In this document: positions 1 to 8,208 of the stretch, piece by piece
Layout of the letters: each line of letters starts with the position of its first letter
Position numbering within the stretch: position 1 is the first letter of the stretch
Assembly: GCF_902460415.1 (NCBI RefSeq)
Contig: NZ_CABPTY010000001.1
Coordinates: forward strand, 716,275 to 780,274
Direction of reading: 5' to 3'
Source of the DNA: Campylobacter_A concisus_Y
GTDB taxonomy: Bacteria; Campylobacterota; Campylobacteria; Campylobacterales; Campylobacteraceae
DNA length: 64,000 nt
The notes under the pieces: model-generated
The model's input: the letters and a program-made list of their open reading frames with translations, nothing else
Database searches by the model: none
Told to the model about the DNA's origin: nothing
Translations under genes and position numbers: made by a program

Positions 1-176
1 TAGTCAAAAATGATGCAAATTTTGACAGTAAAAAGCTAGAAATTTTTAAAAACAACATCTTAAATTTAAAATCAAGCTTGACATGGTGCAAAGAAGACGT
101 TTTACGCGAAGTTTTCAAGCTCATACCAAATTTCATGCATAAAGAAACAGGAAAATATCTTGATGAAAAAATGTGA
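1..176 (+). CDS. legB: C-terminal end of a nucleotide-sugar 4,6-dehydratase, probably LegB (partial)
   Basis: An open frame enters from the left edge (first full codon at base 3) and ends at TGA 174-176, giving the last 57 residues. It ends in a basic, hydrophilic tail containing the stretch SSLTWCKEDV. It overlaps the start of the aminotransferase gene by 14 bases and leads straight into a legionaminic acid operon. In Campylobacter the gene just before legC is legB, a 4,6-dehydratase that acts on the NDP-GlcNAc precursor. The catalytic domain is outside the window, so the name rests on position and a short tail only. Confidence 0.55.
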   Translation, partial: VKNDANFDSKKLEIFKNNILNLKSSLTWCKEDVLREVFKLIPNFMHKETGKYLDEKM

Positions 177-1314
177 TTTTAACGAGGTTTTGAAATTTAT
201 AAAAAGCACTTTTGGCAAAGAGAAAGTCCCGCTTCACGAGCCTAAATTTATAGGCAATGAGAAAAAATATCTACTTGAGTGCATCGACTCTAGCTTTGTC
301 TCAAGTGTCGGCAAATTTGTCGATGAGTTTGAGAGCAAGCTAGCTCAAATAGTCGGTGCTAAATTTGCGGTTGCCACGACAAATGGCACCTCTGCGCTTC
401 ACATATGCCTAAAGCTAGCTGGCGTAGAGCAAAATGACGAAGTGATTACCCAGCCAGTTACTTTTATAGCTACTTGCAACGCCATTAGCTATCTTTTTGC
501 AAAGCCGGTTTTTGTGGACGTTGATCTTGACACACTTGGTATGTCACCAACCTCACTTAGTGCATTTTTAGAAAAAAACTGCGATCTAAAAGACGGCAAA
601 TGTGTAAATAAAACTAGCGGCAGGATAGTGCGTGCCTGCGTGCCTATGCACACCTTTGGTCTGCCTTGCAAGATAGTTGAGATAGCTGAAATTTGCAAGC
701 GTTGGAACATTGTTTTAGTAGAAGATAGTGCCGAGAGCCTTGGCAGCTACTACAAATGCACTCATACAGGGAATTTTGGCAAGCTTGCAGCGATGAGCTT
801 TAATGGCAATAAGATCGTCACAAGCGGAGGTGGTGGAGCTATCATCACAAACGACGAGGAGATAGCAAAGTGCGCTAAATTTATCACCACAACAGCCAAG
901 GTGCCACATCCTTTTGAGTATCGTCACAGTGAGGTCGGCTACAACTACCGCTTGCCAAATTTAAACGCGGCCCTGCTTGTAGCTCAGCTTGAAAATTTGG
1001 AGCTATTTTTAAAGAGCAAACGTGAGCTTGCGATGATCTATAAAGAGTATTTTTCTAAATTTGACGATGTAAAATTTATAGATGAGCCAGCGGATGCTAG
1101 GTCAAATTTTTGGCTAAATGCGGTGCTTTTTGAAAGCCGTGAAAAACGAGATGAATTTTTGAAATTTAGTAATGAAAATGGCGTTTTTACCCGTCCTATC
1201 TGGCAGCTCATGAATGAGCTTGATATGTTTAAAGAATGTCAAAGAGATGAGCTAAAAAATGCTAAATTTCTAAGCGACAGGATAGTAAATATCCCAAGTT
1301 CAGCAATACTATGA
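163..1314 (+). CDS. legC: PLP-dependent sugar aminotransferase, LegC
   Basis: DegT/DnrJ/EryC1 family aminotransferase of 383 residues, the usual length. It would aminate the 4-keto sugar made by LegB, the second step toward legionaminic acid. The N-terminus carries the family signature VPLHEPKFIGNEKKYL and VSSVGKFVDEFE. The PLP-binding lysine is probably K217 in FNGNKIVTSGGGG, and SAESLGS supplies phosphate contacts. A TTG at 160 is in frame, but ATG 163 is preferred because AGGAAA at 149-154 is better spaced to it. The stop shares four bases (ATGA) with legH, so the two are probably translationally coupled. Confidence 0.87.
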   Translation: MKKCDFNEVLKFIKSTFGKEKVPLHEPKFIGNEKKYLLECIDSSFVSSVGKFVDEFESKLAQIVGAKFAVATTNGTSALHICLKLAGVEQNDEVITQPVTFIATCNAISYLFAKPVFVDVDLDTLGMSPTSLSAFLEKNCDLKDGKCVNKTSGRIVRACVPMHTFGLPCKIVEIAEICKRWNIVLVEDSAESLGSYYKCTHTGNFGKLAAMSFNGNKIVTSGGGGAIITNDEEIAKCAKFITTTAKVPHPFEYRHSEVGYNYRLPNLNAALLVAQLENLELFLKSKRELAMIYKEYFSKFDDVKFIDEPADARSNFWLNAVLFESREKRDEFLKFSNENGVFTRPIWQLMNELDMFKECQRDELKNAKFLSDRIVNIPSSAIL

Positions 1315-1988
1315 AAAGTAAAGATATGGCATCAGGGATTTATATAGTAGGGACAGGCGGATTTGCAAGTGAGGTTGCTGAGTATATTCTAGATAATGGC
1401 GAATATAAAATTAATGGATATTTTGATATTAAAGAAGATGATTATAAAAAATATAAATATGTAGCACCATTTTTGGGAGATGAACAAAACTACAATTTTT
1501 CTAAGGGAGATAATGTAGCTATTGCTATTTCCGACCATAAGCTAAGGAATAAAATATATATGTTTTTAAAAAACAAAGGAGTTAATTTTCCAAACATTGT
1601 TCACAGAAGTTCATTTATATCAAAGTCTTCTTTTGTGGATGAGGGCTCCTTAATATGTCCATTTGTATCTATAACATCAAACGCCAGTATAGGCAAAAAT
1701 TTTCAAGCAAATATTTATAGCTATGTGGCACACGACTGCATAATAGGAAATAATGTTACATTTGCTCCATCCGTTAAATGTAATGGAAATGTAATAATCG
1801 AAGATGATGTATATATTGGAACCGGAGCGATTATTCATCAGGGTAAACACAATAGACCATTAAGGATTGGAAGAGGCGTTGTGATTGCGGCCGGCTCAGT
1901 GGTAACAAAAAGTATCGAAGCCGGAAAGACTGTATTTGGAAATCCAGCTATTGAATTTACGAAAGAAAATATAAAAAGGAGAAGCTAG
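1311..1988 (+). CDS. legH: Sugar N-acyltransferase, LegH (PglD/NeuD-like)
   Basis: NeuD/PglD family left-handed beta-helix acyltransferase, 225 residues. It would acylate the 4-amino group of the LegC product. The N-terminus has a Rossmann-like GTGGFASEV loop. Hexapeptide repeats follow from about residue 95 (SIGKNFQAN, CIIGNNVTF, YIGTGAIIH). His141 in YVAHDC matches the catalytic base of PglD-type enzymes. The gene looks different from its neighbours: it is visibly more AT-rich and uses fewer AGC serine and CTT leucine codons, a style shared with the next gene. The normal donor is acetyl-CoA, but the MaoC-like gene behind it raises the possibility of another acyl group (inference). Confidence 0.8.
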   Translation: MKSKDMASGIYIVGTGGFASEVAEYILDNGEYKINGYFDIKEDDYKKYKYVAPFLGDEQNYNFSKGDNVAIAISDHKLRNKIYMFLKNKGVNFPNIVHRSSFISKSSFVDEGSLICPFVSITSNASIGKNFQANIYSYVAHDCIIGNNVTFAPSVKCNGNVIIEDDVYIGTGAIIHQGKHNRPLRIGRGVVIAAGSVVTKSIEAGKTVFGNPAIEFTKENIKRRS

Positions 1989-2423
1989 GTGGCTAATTTT
2001 TTAAATTCAATCCCAATTGAAGAGATTAAAATAGGCATGAAAGCTAGCTATTCTCAAACTATTACAGATGCCGACATTAAAGCGTTCGCAGGTATTAGTG
2101 GGGATAGAAATCCAGTACACATAGATGAGGAATATGCTTCTAACTCAAGATATAAAAAAAGAATTGCTCATGGATTAATGACCGCATCTTACTTTTCTGC
2201 CCTTTTTGGTACTAAAATTCCAGGGGAAGGTTGTGTTTATGTCTCTCAAACTTTGAATTTTAAAAGACCGGTTTATGTTGGAGATACGGTAACTGCCACT
2301 GTTGAGGTCTTTAGAGTTGATTTAGAAAAATTTAGGATATTTTTTAGAACTACTTGCATGGTTAAACAAAGAATTGTTACTGATGGCGAAGCAGAAATAT
2401 ATATTCCCAAAATAAGGAATTAA
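1989..2423 (+). CDS. MaoC-like (R)-specific enoyl-CoA hydratase
   Basis: Hot-dog fold hydratase of the MaoC/PhaJ type, 144 residues. The hydratase-2 motif reads AGISGDRNPVHIDEEYA. Asp39 and His44 have the same five-residue spacing as the catalytic pair of PhaJ (known of the family). It should interconvert a trans-2-enoyl-CoA and an (R)-3-hydroxyacyl-CoA. It starts at GTG 1989, directly after the legH stop, with GGAG about six bases upstream, and ends one base before legI. The classical Campylobacter Leg pathway has no such step. A plausible role is to make (R)-3-hydroxybutyryl-CoA as donor for LegH; this is inference from position. Base composition matches legH rather than the rest of the operon. 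Confidence 0.8.
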   Translation: MANFLNSIPIEEIKIGMKASYSQTITDADIKAFAGISGDRNPVHIDEEYASNSRYKKRIAHGLMTASYFSALFGTKIPGEGCVYVSQTLNFKRPVYVGDTVTATVEVFRVDLEKFRIFFRTTCMVKQRIVTDGEAEIYIPKIRN

Positions 2424-3422
2424 ATGAATAAAGTGTTTATCATAGCTGAGGCTGGAGTAAATCACAATGGTGATATAAATTTAGCAAAAAAGCTAATCGA
2501 CATAGCAGCCAAGGCTGGCGCTGATGCAGTGAAATTTCAGACATTTAAAGCCGCTCTTAATATTTCAAAAAACGCACAAAAAGCTAGCTATCAAAAACAA
2601 ACTACTGATAAAAACGAAAGCCAGTTTGAGATGATAAAAAAGCTTGAACTAGATGAGAACACGCATAAAGAGCTCATAGCCTACTGCAAGCAAAAAAATA
2701 TCACTTTTCTCTCAACTCCTTTTGATAGCGACAGCATAAAGCTTCTTGACGAGCTGGGACTTAGTACATTCAAAATCCCAAGTGGTGAGATAACAAATTT
2801 ACCATATCTTAGGCAGATAGGTGGCTTAAATAAAAAGATCATTCTCTCAACTGGCATGGCAAATTTAGGTGAGGTGGAATCCGCGATAGAAACACTTGTA
2901 AAAAGTGGTACAAAACGTGAAAACATAAGCCTTCTTCATGCAAATACGCAGTATCCAACGCCGATGGAGGATGTAAATTTAAAGGCGATGATAACTCTTA
3001 AAAATGCCTTTGGGCTTGAGGTCGGATATAGCGATCATACGCTTGGCATCGAGGTTGATATCGCAGCGGTTGCTATGGGTGCAAAGATCATAGAAAAGCA
3101 CTTTACGCTTGATAAGAGCATGCCAGGACCTGATCATAAGGCTAGCCTTGAGCCAGATGAGCTAGCGGCTATGGTTAGGGCTATTAGAAATATCGAGCTA
3201 GCGCTTGGAGACGGAATAAAGCACTTTAGTAAAAGCGAGAGTGAAAATATAAAAATAGCTAGAAAGTCGATCGTGGCAAAGTGTGATATAAAAAAGGGTG
3301 AAATTTTTAGCGAACAAAATATCTGCGTAAAACGCCCAGGAGATGGTATAAATCCCATGAGGTGGGATGAGGTGATCGGACAAATTTCACAAAAAGATTA
3401 CAAGCAAGATGATCTGATATGA
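2424..3422 (+). CDS. legI: Legionaminic acid synthase, LegI (NeuB family)
   Basis: NeuB-type synthase, 332 residues, condensing a 6-deoxy di-N-acyl mannose-type sugar with phosphoenolpyruvate to give the nine-carbon acid. The TIM-barrel domain opens with IIAEAGVNHNGD and contains KFQTFKA, STPFD, KIPSGEI and STGMA motifs typical of NeuB/PseI/LegI. EKHFTLD and GPDHKASL fall near residues 216-240. A C-terminal SAF (antifreeze-like) domain follows (ARKSIVAKCDIKKGE, ICVKRPGDGI). It is adjacent to legG and legF, which separates it from a PseI assignment. It overlaps legG by four bases. Confidence 0.88.
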   Translation: MNKVFIIAEAGVNHNGDINLAKKLIDIAAKAGADAVKFQTFKAALNISKNAQKASYQKQTTDKNESQFEMIKKLELDENTHKELIAYCKQKNITFLSTPFDSDSIKLLDELGLSTFKIPSGEITNLPYLRQIGGLNKKIILSTGMANLGEVESAIETLVKSGTKRENISLLHANTQYPTPMEDVNLKAMITLKNAFGLEVGYSDHTLGIEVDIAAVAMGAKIIEKHFTLDKSMPGPDHKASLEPDELAAMVRAIRNIELALGDGIKHFSKSESENIKIARKSIVAKCDIKKGEIFSEQNICVKRPGDGINPMRWDEVIGQISQKDYKQDDLI

Positions 3423-4579
3423 GAAAAATTTGTGTAGTAACAAGCACTAGAGCAGAGTATGGTCTGCTTTACTGGCTTTTAAAAGAAATAAAAGCGGATA
3501 GCGAACTAGAGCTTCAAATAATTGTCACCGGCATGCATCTAAGTCCTGAGTTTGGACTCACATACAAAGAGATCGAAAAAGAATTCAAGATAGATAAAAA
3601 GATAGAAATTTTAGGCTATTCGCACTCAAAGCTTGATATATGCACTGAGATGGCAAAGGTTTATGAGAAATTTGCCCCAGCTTTTAGCGAACTTAAGCCA
3701 GATATATTGGTACTTCTTGGAGATAGATACGAGATATTTGGCGTAGCAGGCGTGGCTAGCATCATGCAGATCCCAATAGCACACATACATGGCGGAGAAA
3801 CTACCCAAGGGGCATTTGACGAGGCCTTTAGACATAGCATAACAAAGATGAGCCATATTCATTTTGCAGCTACAAGAGAGTATGCAAACCGCATAATCCA
3901 GCTAGGAGAAGAGCCTAGCAGAGTTTTTAATGTAGGTGGGCCTGGAATTGAAAATATAAAAAAGCTAAATTTACTAAATAAAGATGAGTTTGAAAAATCA
4001 ATAAATTTCAAGCTTGCTAAAAAAAATATACTAATCACATTTCATCCGGTAACGCTTGAAAATAGCAGTGCAAAAAAGCAATTTAGCGAGCTTTTAAAAG
4101 CAATAGATGAGTTAAAAGATACAAATTTTATTTTTACAAAGGCAAATAGCGATACAGATGGCGATATTATAAATAAAATGATAGATGAGTATGTGAGTAA
4201 AAATTCACAAAAAGCTGTGGCGTTTGCTTCGCTTGGGCAGCTGAGATATCTAAGTGCGATAAAATTTGTTGATATTGTCCTAGGAAATAGCTCAAGTGGC
4301 CTTTCAGAAGCCCCAAGCTTTAAAAAGGCAACCATAAATATAGGTGACAGACAAAAAGGACGCACTAAGGCTAGTAGTGTAATAGATATAAGCCCTGTAA
4401 AAAAGGAAATTTTAGCCACTATAAAAAAAGTATATTCAAAAGAATTTGAGCAAGTTTTAAAAAATACTATCAATCCATATGATGGTGGTAATTCAAGCAA
4501 AAAAATGGTTAAAATTTTAAAAGAGCTAGAGCTTGATGATATTTTGAAAAAGAAATTTTATGATATAGGTTTAAAATGA
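3419..4579 (+). CDS. legG: NDP-sugar hydrolysing 2-epimerase, LegG (NeuC family)
   Basis: NeuC-like UDP-GlcNAc 2-epimerase fold protein, 386 residues. It would remove the nucleotide and epimerise C2 of the diacylamino sugar, giving the LegI substrate. Signatures seen: VVTSTRAEYGLL at the N-terminus, LVLLGDRYE near residue 100, HIHGGETTQGAFDE near 123, and GNSSSGLSEA toward the C-terminus. All belong to the hydrolysing subgroup. The ATG at 3419 overlaps legI, and the stop overlaps ptmE by ATGA. Confidence 0.88.
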   Translation: MRKICVVTSTRAEYGLLYWLLKEIKADSELELQIIVTGMHLSPEFGLTYKEIEKEFKIDKKIEILGYSHSKLDICTEMAKVYEKFAPAFSELKPDILVLLGDRYEIFGVAGVASIMQIPIAHIHGGETTQGAFDEAFRHSITKMSHIHFAATREYANRIIQLGEEPSRVFNVGGPGIENIKKLNLLNKDEFEKSINFKLAKKNILITFHPVTLENSSAKKQFSELLKAIDELKDTNFIFTKANSDTDGDIINKMIDEYVSKNSQKAVAFASLGQLRYLSAIKFVDIVLGNSSSGLSEAPSFKKATINIGDRQKGRTKASSVIDISPVKKEILATIKKVYSKEFEQVLKNTINPYDGGNSSKKMVKILKELELDDILKKKFYDIGLK

Positions 4580-5622
4580 GAATAGTAAACGATATAAAGC
4601 TAAGCATAAATTCAACCATAAAAGACGCCCTGCAAACAATCAATAATGGCGGGCTCCAAATAGCTATTGTCGTGGATGAAAACGATAACCTTGTAGGTAC
4701 AGTAACAGATGGGGATATCAGGCGCGGACTGCTAAATGGTCTTGATGTAAATAGCAACATAAATCTCATAGTACACAAGAGTCCAAGTACTGCAAATGTT
4801 GGCGACACAAAAGAGTCAATACTAAAAATAGCCCTCGCTAAAAAGCTTCATAAAATCCCACTAATAGATGAACTTGGAAAGCTAGTTGGCATAGAAGATA
4901 TCGAAGACATTATAAAACCAGCCAGTAAAACAAACAAAGTCATTTTAATGGTAGGAGGCCTTGGCACTAGGCTTAGACCACTTACGCAAGATACTCCAAA
5001 GCCAATGTTAAAGGTCGGAAACAAGCCGATACTTCAAACGATAGTTGAAAAATTTGCAGAGTATGGCTTTGTAAATATCACTATGTGTGTAAATTTTAAT
5101 GCAGACATCATCGAGGACTATTTTGGTGATGGAAAAGAATTTGGAGTAAACATTGACTACATTTTAGAGCAAAAAAGAATGGGTACGGCAGGGGCGCTAA
5201 GCCTACTTAAAGAGCGACCAAACGAACCATTTTTTGTAATGAACGGTGATCTTCTTACAAATGTAAATTTCGAGCATATTTTTAACTACCACACGCTAAA
5301 TAAAGCGACGGCTACAATGTGTGTAAGAGAGTATGACTACGAAGTGCCTTATGGCGTTGTAAAAATGAATGACAACAAAATAATAGAGATCGCAGAGAAG
5401 CCTGTGCAGAAATTTTTCGTAAGTGCTGGGATATATATGCTCTCGCCGGAAATTTTAGATCTAATACCACAAAATGAGTTTTACGATATGCCAACTCTTT
5501 TTGAGAAAGCAATAAGCAAAGGAAAAAATGTCATCTCGTTTCCTATACATGAGTACTGGATCGATATAGGTCGCTTAGAAGAGTATCAAAAAGCAAATGA
5601 AGAATATGCAAAAATATTTTGA
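4576..5622 (+). CDS. ptmE: CBS-domain nucleotidyltransferase, PtmE (GDP-glucosamine-forming type)
   Basis: Two fused parts in 348 residues. A CBS-domain pair spans about 1-115 (VTDGDIRRGLL, LVGIEDIEDI). A sugar-1-phosphate nucleotidyltransferase starts with VGGLGTRLRPLTQDTPKPML near 128. C. jejuni PtmE has the same architecture and was assigned as a glucosamine-1-phosphate guanylyltransferase, which gives the Leg pathway its GDP-linked start. A mannose-1-phosphate guanylyltransferase is the general alternative, but the neighbours favour PtmE. The CBS pair may sense an adenosyl ligand (family knowledge only). Confidence 0.82.
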   Translation: MRIVNDIKLSINSTIKDALQTINNGGLQIAIVVDENDNLVGTVTDGDIRRGLLNGLDVNSNINLIVHKSPSTANVGDTKESILKIALAKKLHKIPLIDELGKLVGIEDIEDIIKPASKTNKVILMVGGLGTRLRPLTQDTPKPMLKVGNKPILQTIVEKFAEYGFVNITMCVNFNADIIEDYFGDGKEFGVNIDYILEQKRMGTAGALSLLKERPNEPFFVMNGDLLTNVNFEHIFNYHTLNKATATMCVREYDYEVPYGVVKMNDNKIIEIAEKPVQKFFVSAGIYMLSPEILDLIPQNEFYDMPTLFEKAISKGKNVISFPIHEYWIDIGRLEEYQKANEEYAKIF

Positions 5623-5635
5623 TTGGATATTTTAA

Positions 5636-6538
5636 ATGAAAGCTCTTATCTTAGGCTATGGTTCGATTAGTAAAAGGCATTGCGAAGTATTGGAAGCTTT
5701 ACCGCAGATAGATGAGATCTGCCTAGTTACTAGCCAAGATGTAGTTGGAAAAATTTGTTACAAAAGTTTAGAAGAAGTCTCAAATTTAGACAAGTTTGAC
5801 TACTTTGTCATAGCAACTCCCACATTTTTACACCTACAAAATTTAAAATTTTTAGACGAGAAAGTAAAAGATAAAATAATACTTTGCGAAAAGCCTTTGT
5901 TTGAGAAATTTTACGATTTTACACCAAAAAACAACAAAATTTTTGTAGGCTACGTACTTAGATTTCATCCACTTTTACAAAAACTAAAAGAGCTTTTAGA
6001 GAGTGAAAAAATTTTGTACATAAATGTTAGTTGTGGACAATATTTACCAAACTGGAGAAATGAAGACTATAGAAAATGTTATAGTGCTAGCAAAGAAAAA
6101 GGCGGTGGGGTTTTGCTAGATCTTAGTCATGAGTTAGACTATACCATGTGGCTGTGTGGCAAATTCAAGAGCATAAAAAGCTTTCAAGATAAAATCTCAA
6201 ATTTGCAGATAACAAGCGATGATTTATGTTTAATCTTTGGCAAAACAGATAATAATGTAGTAGCCAATATAAGCATTGATTATTTAAGCCATATGACGCA
6301 TAGAAACGTGCGAGTAGAGTGTGAAGCCTCCACCTATGAGCTTAATTTCATAAAAGGTACTCTCATAAAACAAGATATCAATAGGCAAATTTTTAACATG
6401 CCAAATTTGGAAAGAAATGAGATGTTTTTAGCTATGCATAAAGATGTCCTAGGTGAACAAAAATATGTTTGTGGCTTTAGCGAAGGACAAGATACTATGG
6501 GTGTAATAGATAAAATTCAAAGGCAAAATAATGAGTAA
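5636..6538 (+). CDS. ptmF: Gfo/Idh/MocA-type oxidoreductase, PtmF
   Basis: NAD(P)-dependent oxidoreductase-like protein, 300 residues. The Rossmann fold begins LILGYGSISKRH. FVIATPTFLH and ILCEKPLFEK mark the dinucleotide-binding and EKP regions, and a C-terminal substrate domain carries GGVLLDLSHELDY. Its place between ptmE and the CMP-Leg synthetase matches C. jejuni ptmF. There PtmF and PtmA are proposed to help supply glucosamine phosphate to the pathway. Exact chemistry cannot be read from the sequence. It overlaps legF by eight bases. Confidence 0.76.
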   Translation: MKALILGYGSISKRHCEVLEALPQIDEICLVTSQDVVGKICYKSLEEVSNLDKFDYFVIATPTFLHLQNLKFLDEKVKDKIILCEKPLFEKFYDFTPKNNKIFVGYVLRFHPLLQKLKELLESEKILYINVSCGQYLPNWRNEDYRKCYSASKEKGGGVLLDLSHELDYTMWLCGKFKSIKSFQDKISNLQITSDDLCLIFGKTDNNVVANISIDYLSHMTHRNVRVECEASTYELNFIKGTLIKQDINRQIFNMPNLERNEMFLAMHKDVLGEQKYVCGFSEGQDTMGVIDKIQRQNNE

Positions 6539-7238
6539 TGTTTTATGTACAATATGTGCAAGAGGCGGTAGTAAGGGCGTAAAAGGGAAAAATGTACGTG
6601 AGCTTTGTGGAAAACCACTTATTGCTTACACCATAGAGCAGGCTAGAGAGTCAAATTTATTTGAGCATATAGTAATTAGTACTGATAGCGATTTAATCGC
6701 GGAAACAGCAGTAAAATATGGCGCAGAAGTTTTTTTTAAAAGAGATGCTGCTATGGCCAGCGATACAGCTGGAAAGCTTGATGTGATAAAAGATGCTTTT
6801 TTAAAAAGTGAACAACATTATGCACAAAGATTTGATTATGAGATTGATCTTGATGCAACAGCTCCACTTCGTGATGTAAGCGATATCATAAACGCTTACA
6901 ATCAGTTTCTACACGATGAAAATGACAATCTAATAACCGCAATGCCAAGTAGAAGAAGCCCATACTTTAACTTGGTTGAAATTTATCCTGACGGGCATGT
7001 GGGACTTGCAAAAACTTTAGCAAAAGCCATTGTAAGACGACAAGATGCACCAAAGACTTATGATATGAACGCTTCTATCTATATCTGGAAACGTGAAGTC
7101 CTGCTAAATAACTATACATTGTTTTTACCAAAAACTGGGCTTTATGTGATGAGTGAAGACAGATCAATTGATATAGATTGTGAGCTGGATTTTAAATTTG
7201 TAGAGTTTTTAATGAAGGAAAAAAATGCTAACAGATAA
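6531..7238 (+). CDS. legF: CMP-legionaminic acid synthetase (LegF/PtmB)
   Basis: CMP-sialic acid synthetase family (NeuA/PseF/LegF), 235 residues. It activates legionaminic acid with CTP for the flagellar glycosyltransferase. The N-terminal CTP-binding motif CARGGSKGVKGKN is clear, followed by IVISTDSD and KRDAAMASDTA, and RSIDIDCELDF near the C-terminus. PtmB is the older name for the same gene in C. coli and C. jejuni. It sits beside the dedicated Leg genes and is 14 bases into ptmA at its 3' end. Confidence 0.87.
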   Translation: MSNVLCTICARGGSKGVKGKNVRELCGKPLIAYTIEQARESNLFEHIVISTDSDLIAETAVKYGAEVFFKRDAAMASDTAGKLDVIKDAFLKSEQHYAQRFDYEIDLDATAPLRDVSDIINAYNQFLHDENDNLITAMPSRRSPYFNLVEIYPDGHVGLAKTLAKAIVRRQDAPKTYDMNASIYIWKREVLLNNYTLFLPKTGLYVMSEDRSIDIDCELDFKFVEFLMKEKNANR

Positions 7239-7995
7239 AGTCATAGTGGTAACCGGAGGGGCTGGTAGGATAGGAAGTGCTTTTATAAGAGCTATCGTTA
7301 ATCAAAATGGCATTGGTGTGATAGCAGAGGTAGATACAAAAAGAGCAAATTTACTAAAAGACGAGATATTGAGCTCAAATAAAGATGCAAGGATCGAAGT
7401 TTTACAAATTGATATCAGTGACGTAAATTCTGTTAATGAAGCCATAAATTTCTTACACTCAAAATATGGCCACGTAGATGCACTGGTAAATAACGCCTAT
7501 CCAAAAAACAAAAATTACGGTAAGAAATTTTTTGAGATAGATATGAATGATTTCAATGTCTTCTTAAATTTACACCTTGGTGGATACTTTAATATCTCAC
7601 AAAATTTTATAAAATTCTTTTTAGAGCAAGGTTACGGCAATATCATAAATATCTCATCTATACAAGGTATCGGAGCGCCTGCTTTTGAGACTTACGAGGG
7701 AACAAATATGCACTCTCCTGTCGAATATACAGTAGTAAAACATGGCCTTCTTGGCATGACAAAATACATGGCAAAGATGTTTAAAAAAGACAATATCCGC
7801 GTAAACGCTATAAGTCCTGGAGGAATTTTAGATGGGCAGCCTGAGCCATTTTTAAGCCAATATAAAAAAAGATGTGGCATGAAAGGAATGCTCAATGCAA
7901 ATGATATTTGCGGTGCTTTAATCTATTTACTAAGCGATGTATCAAAATATGTAAATGGACAAAATATTGTAGTTGACGATGGATTTAGTTTATAA
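7225..7995 (+). CDS. ptmA: Short-chain dehydrogenase/reductase, PtmA
   Basis: Classical SDR, 256 residues: VTGGAGRIGSAF cofactor loop, ALVNNAYP for the NNAG position, catalytic Ser in INISSIQG, Tyr and Lys in YTVVKHG, and a C-terminal NGQNIVVDDGFS. In C. jejuni ptmA works with ptmF upstream of Leg synthesis, probably in glucosamine supply; the exact reaction is inferred. GGAAAAA at 7219-7225 acts as a ribosome site. It is the last gene of the operon, and two stem-loops separate it from the convergent flagellin. Confidence 0.82.
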   Translation: MLTDKVIVVTGGAGRIGSAFIRAIVNQNGIGVIAEVDTKRANLLKDEILSSNKDARIEVLQIDISDVNSVNEAINFLHSKYGHVDALVNNAYPKNKNYGKKFFEIDMNDFNVFLNLHLGGYFNISQNFIKFFLEQGYGNIINISSIQGIGAPAFETYEGTNMHSPVEYTVVKHGLLGMTKYMAKMFKKDNIRVNAISPGGILDGQPEPFLSQYKKRCGMKGMLNANDICGALIYLLSDVSKYVNGQNIVVDDGFSL

Positions 7996-7996
7996 T

Positions 7997-8027
7997 TTAA
8001 AGCCTTAGTTTATTGCTAAGGCTTTAA
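7997..8027. terminator. Stem-loop at the end of the Leg operon
   Basis: A 12-base perfect inverted repeat (7997-8008 with 8016-8027, core AAAGCCTTAG) and a 7-base loop start two bases after the ptmA stop. There is no long T run on either side, so it may be a weak terminator or an mRNA end-stabilising hairpin. Confidence 0.5.
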
Positions 8028-8102
8028 GCATCAAATTTAGCATGAGTATTTTAAAATCTTATATACAAAAAGTTTAAGATATTTTATTGATTGCAAAAGT
8101 AT

Positions 8103-8127
8103 AAAACCCCAAAGCTAAGCTTTGGGG
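8103..8127 (-). terminator. Rho-independent terminator downstream of flagellin
   Basis: CCCCAAAGCT (8107-8116) and its complement (8118-8127) form a GC-capped hairpin. On the minus strand it is followed by TTTTAT. It lies about 80 bases past the flagellin stop and is the strongest terminator between the convergent Leg operon and flaA. Confidence 0.72.
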
Positions 8128-8164
8128 CGTGGGTTTGCGTATTGTAAAAGCATTAACACTCTTA

Positions 8165-8188
8165 AGGCTTTGTACTGCAACAAAGCCT
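8165..8188 (-). terminator. First hairpin behind the flagellin gene
   Basis: AGGCTTTGT at 8165-8173 pairs with ACAAAGCCT at 8180-8188 across a 6-base loop, about 20 bases after the flagellin stop. No T run follows. It probably protects the abundant flagellin mRNA 3' end or adds to the terminator at 8103-8127. Confidence 0.45.
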
Positions 8189-8208
8189 CTATTTAAAACC
8201 TTAATTAA

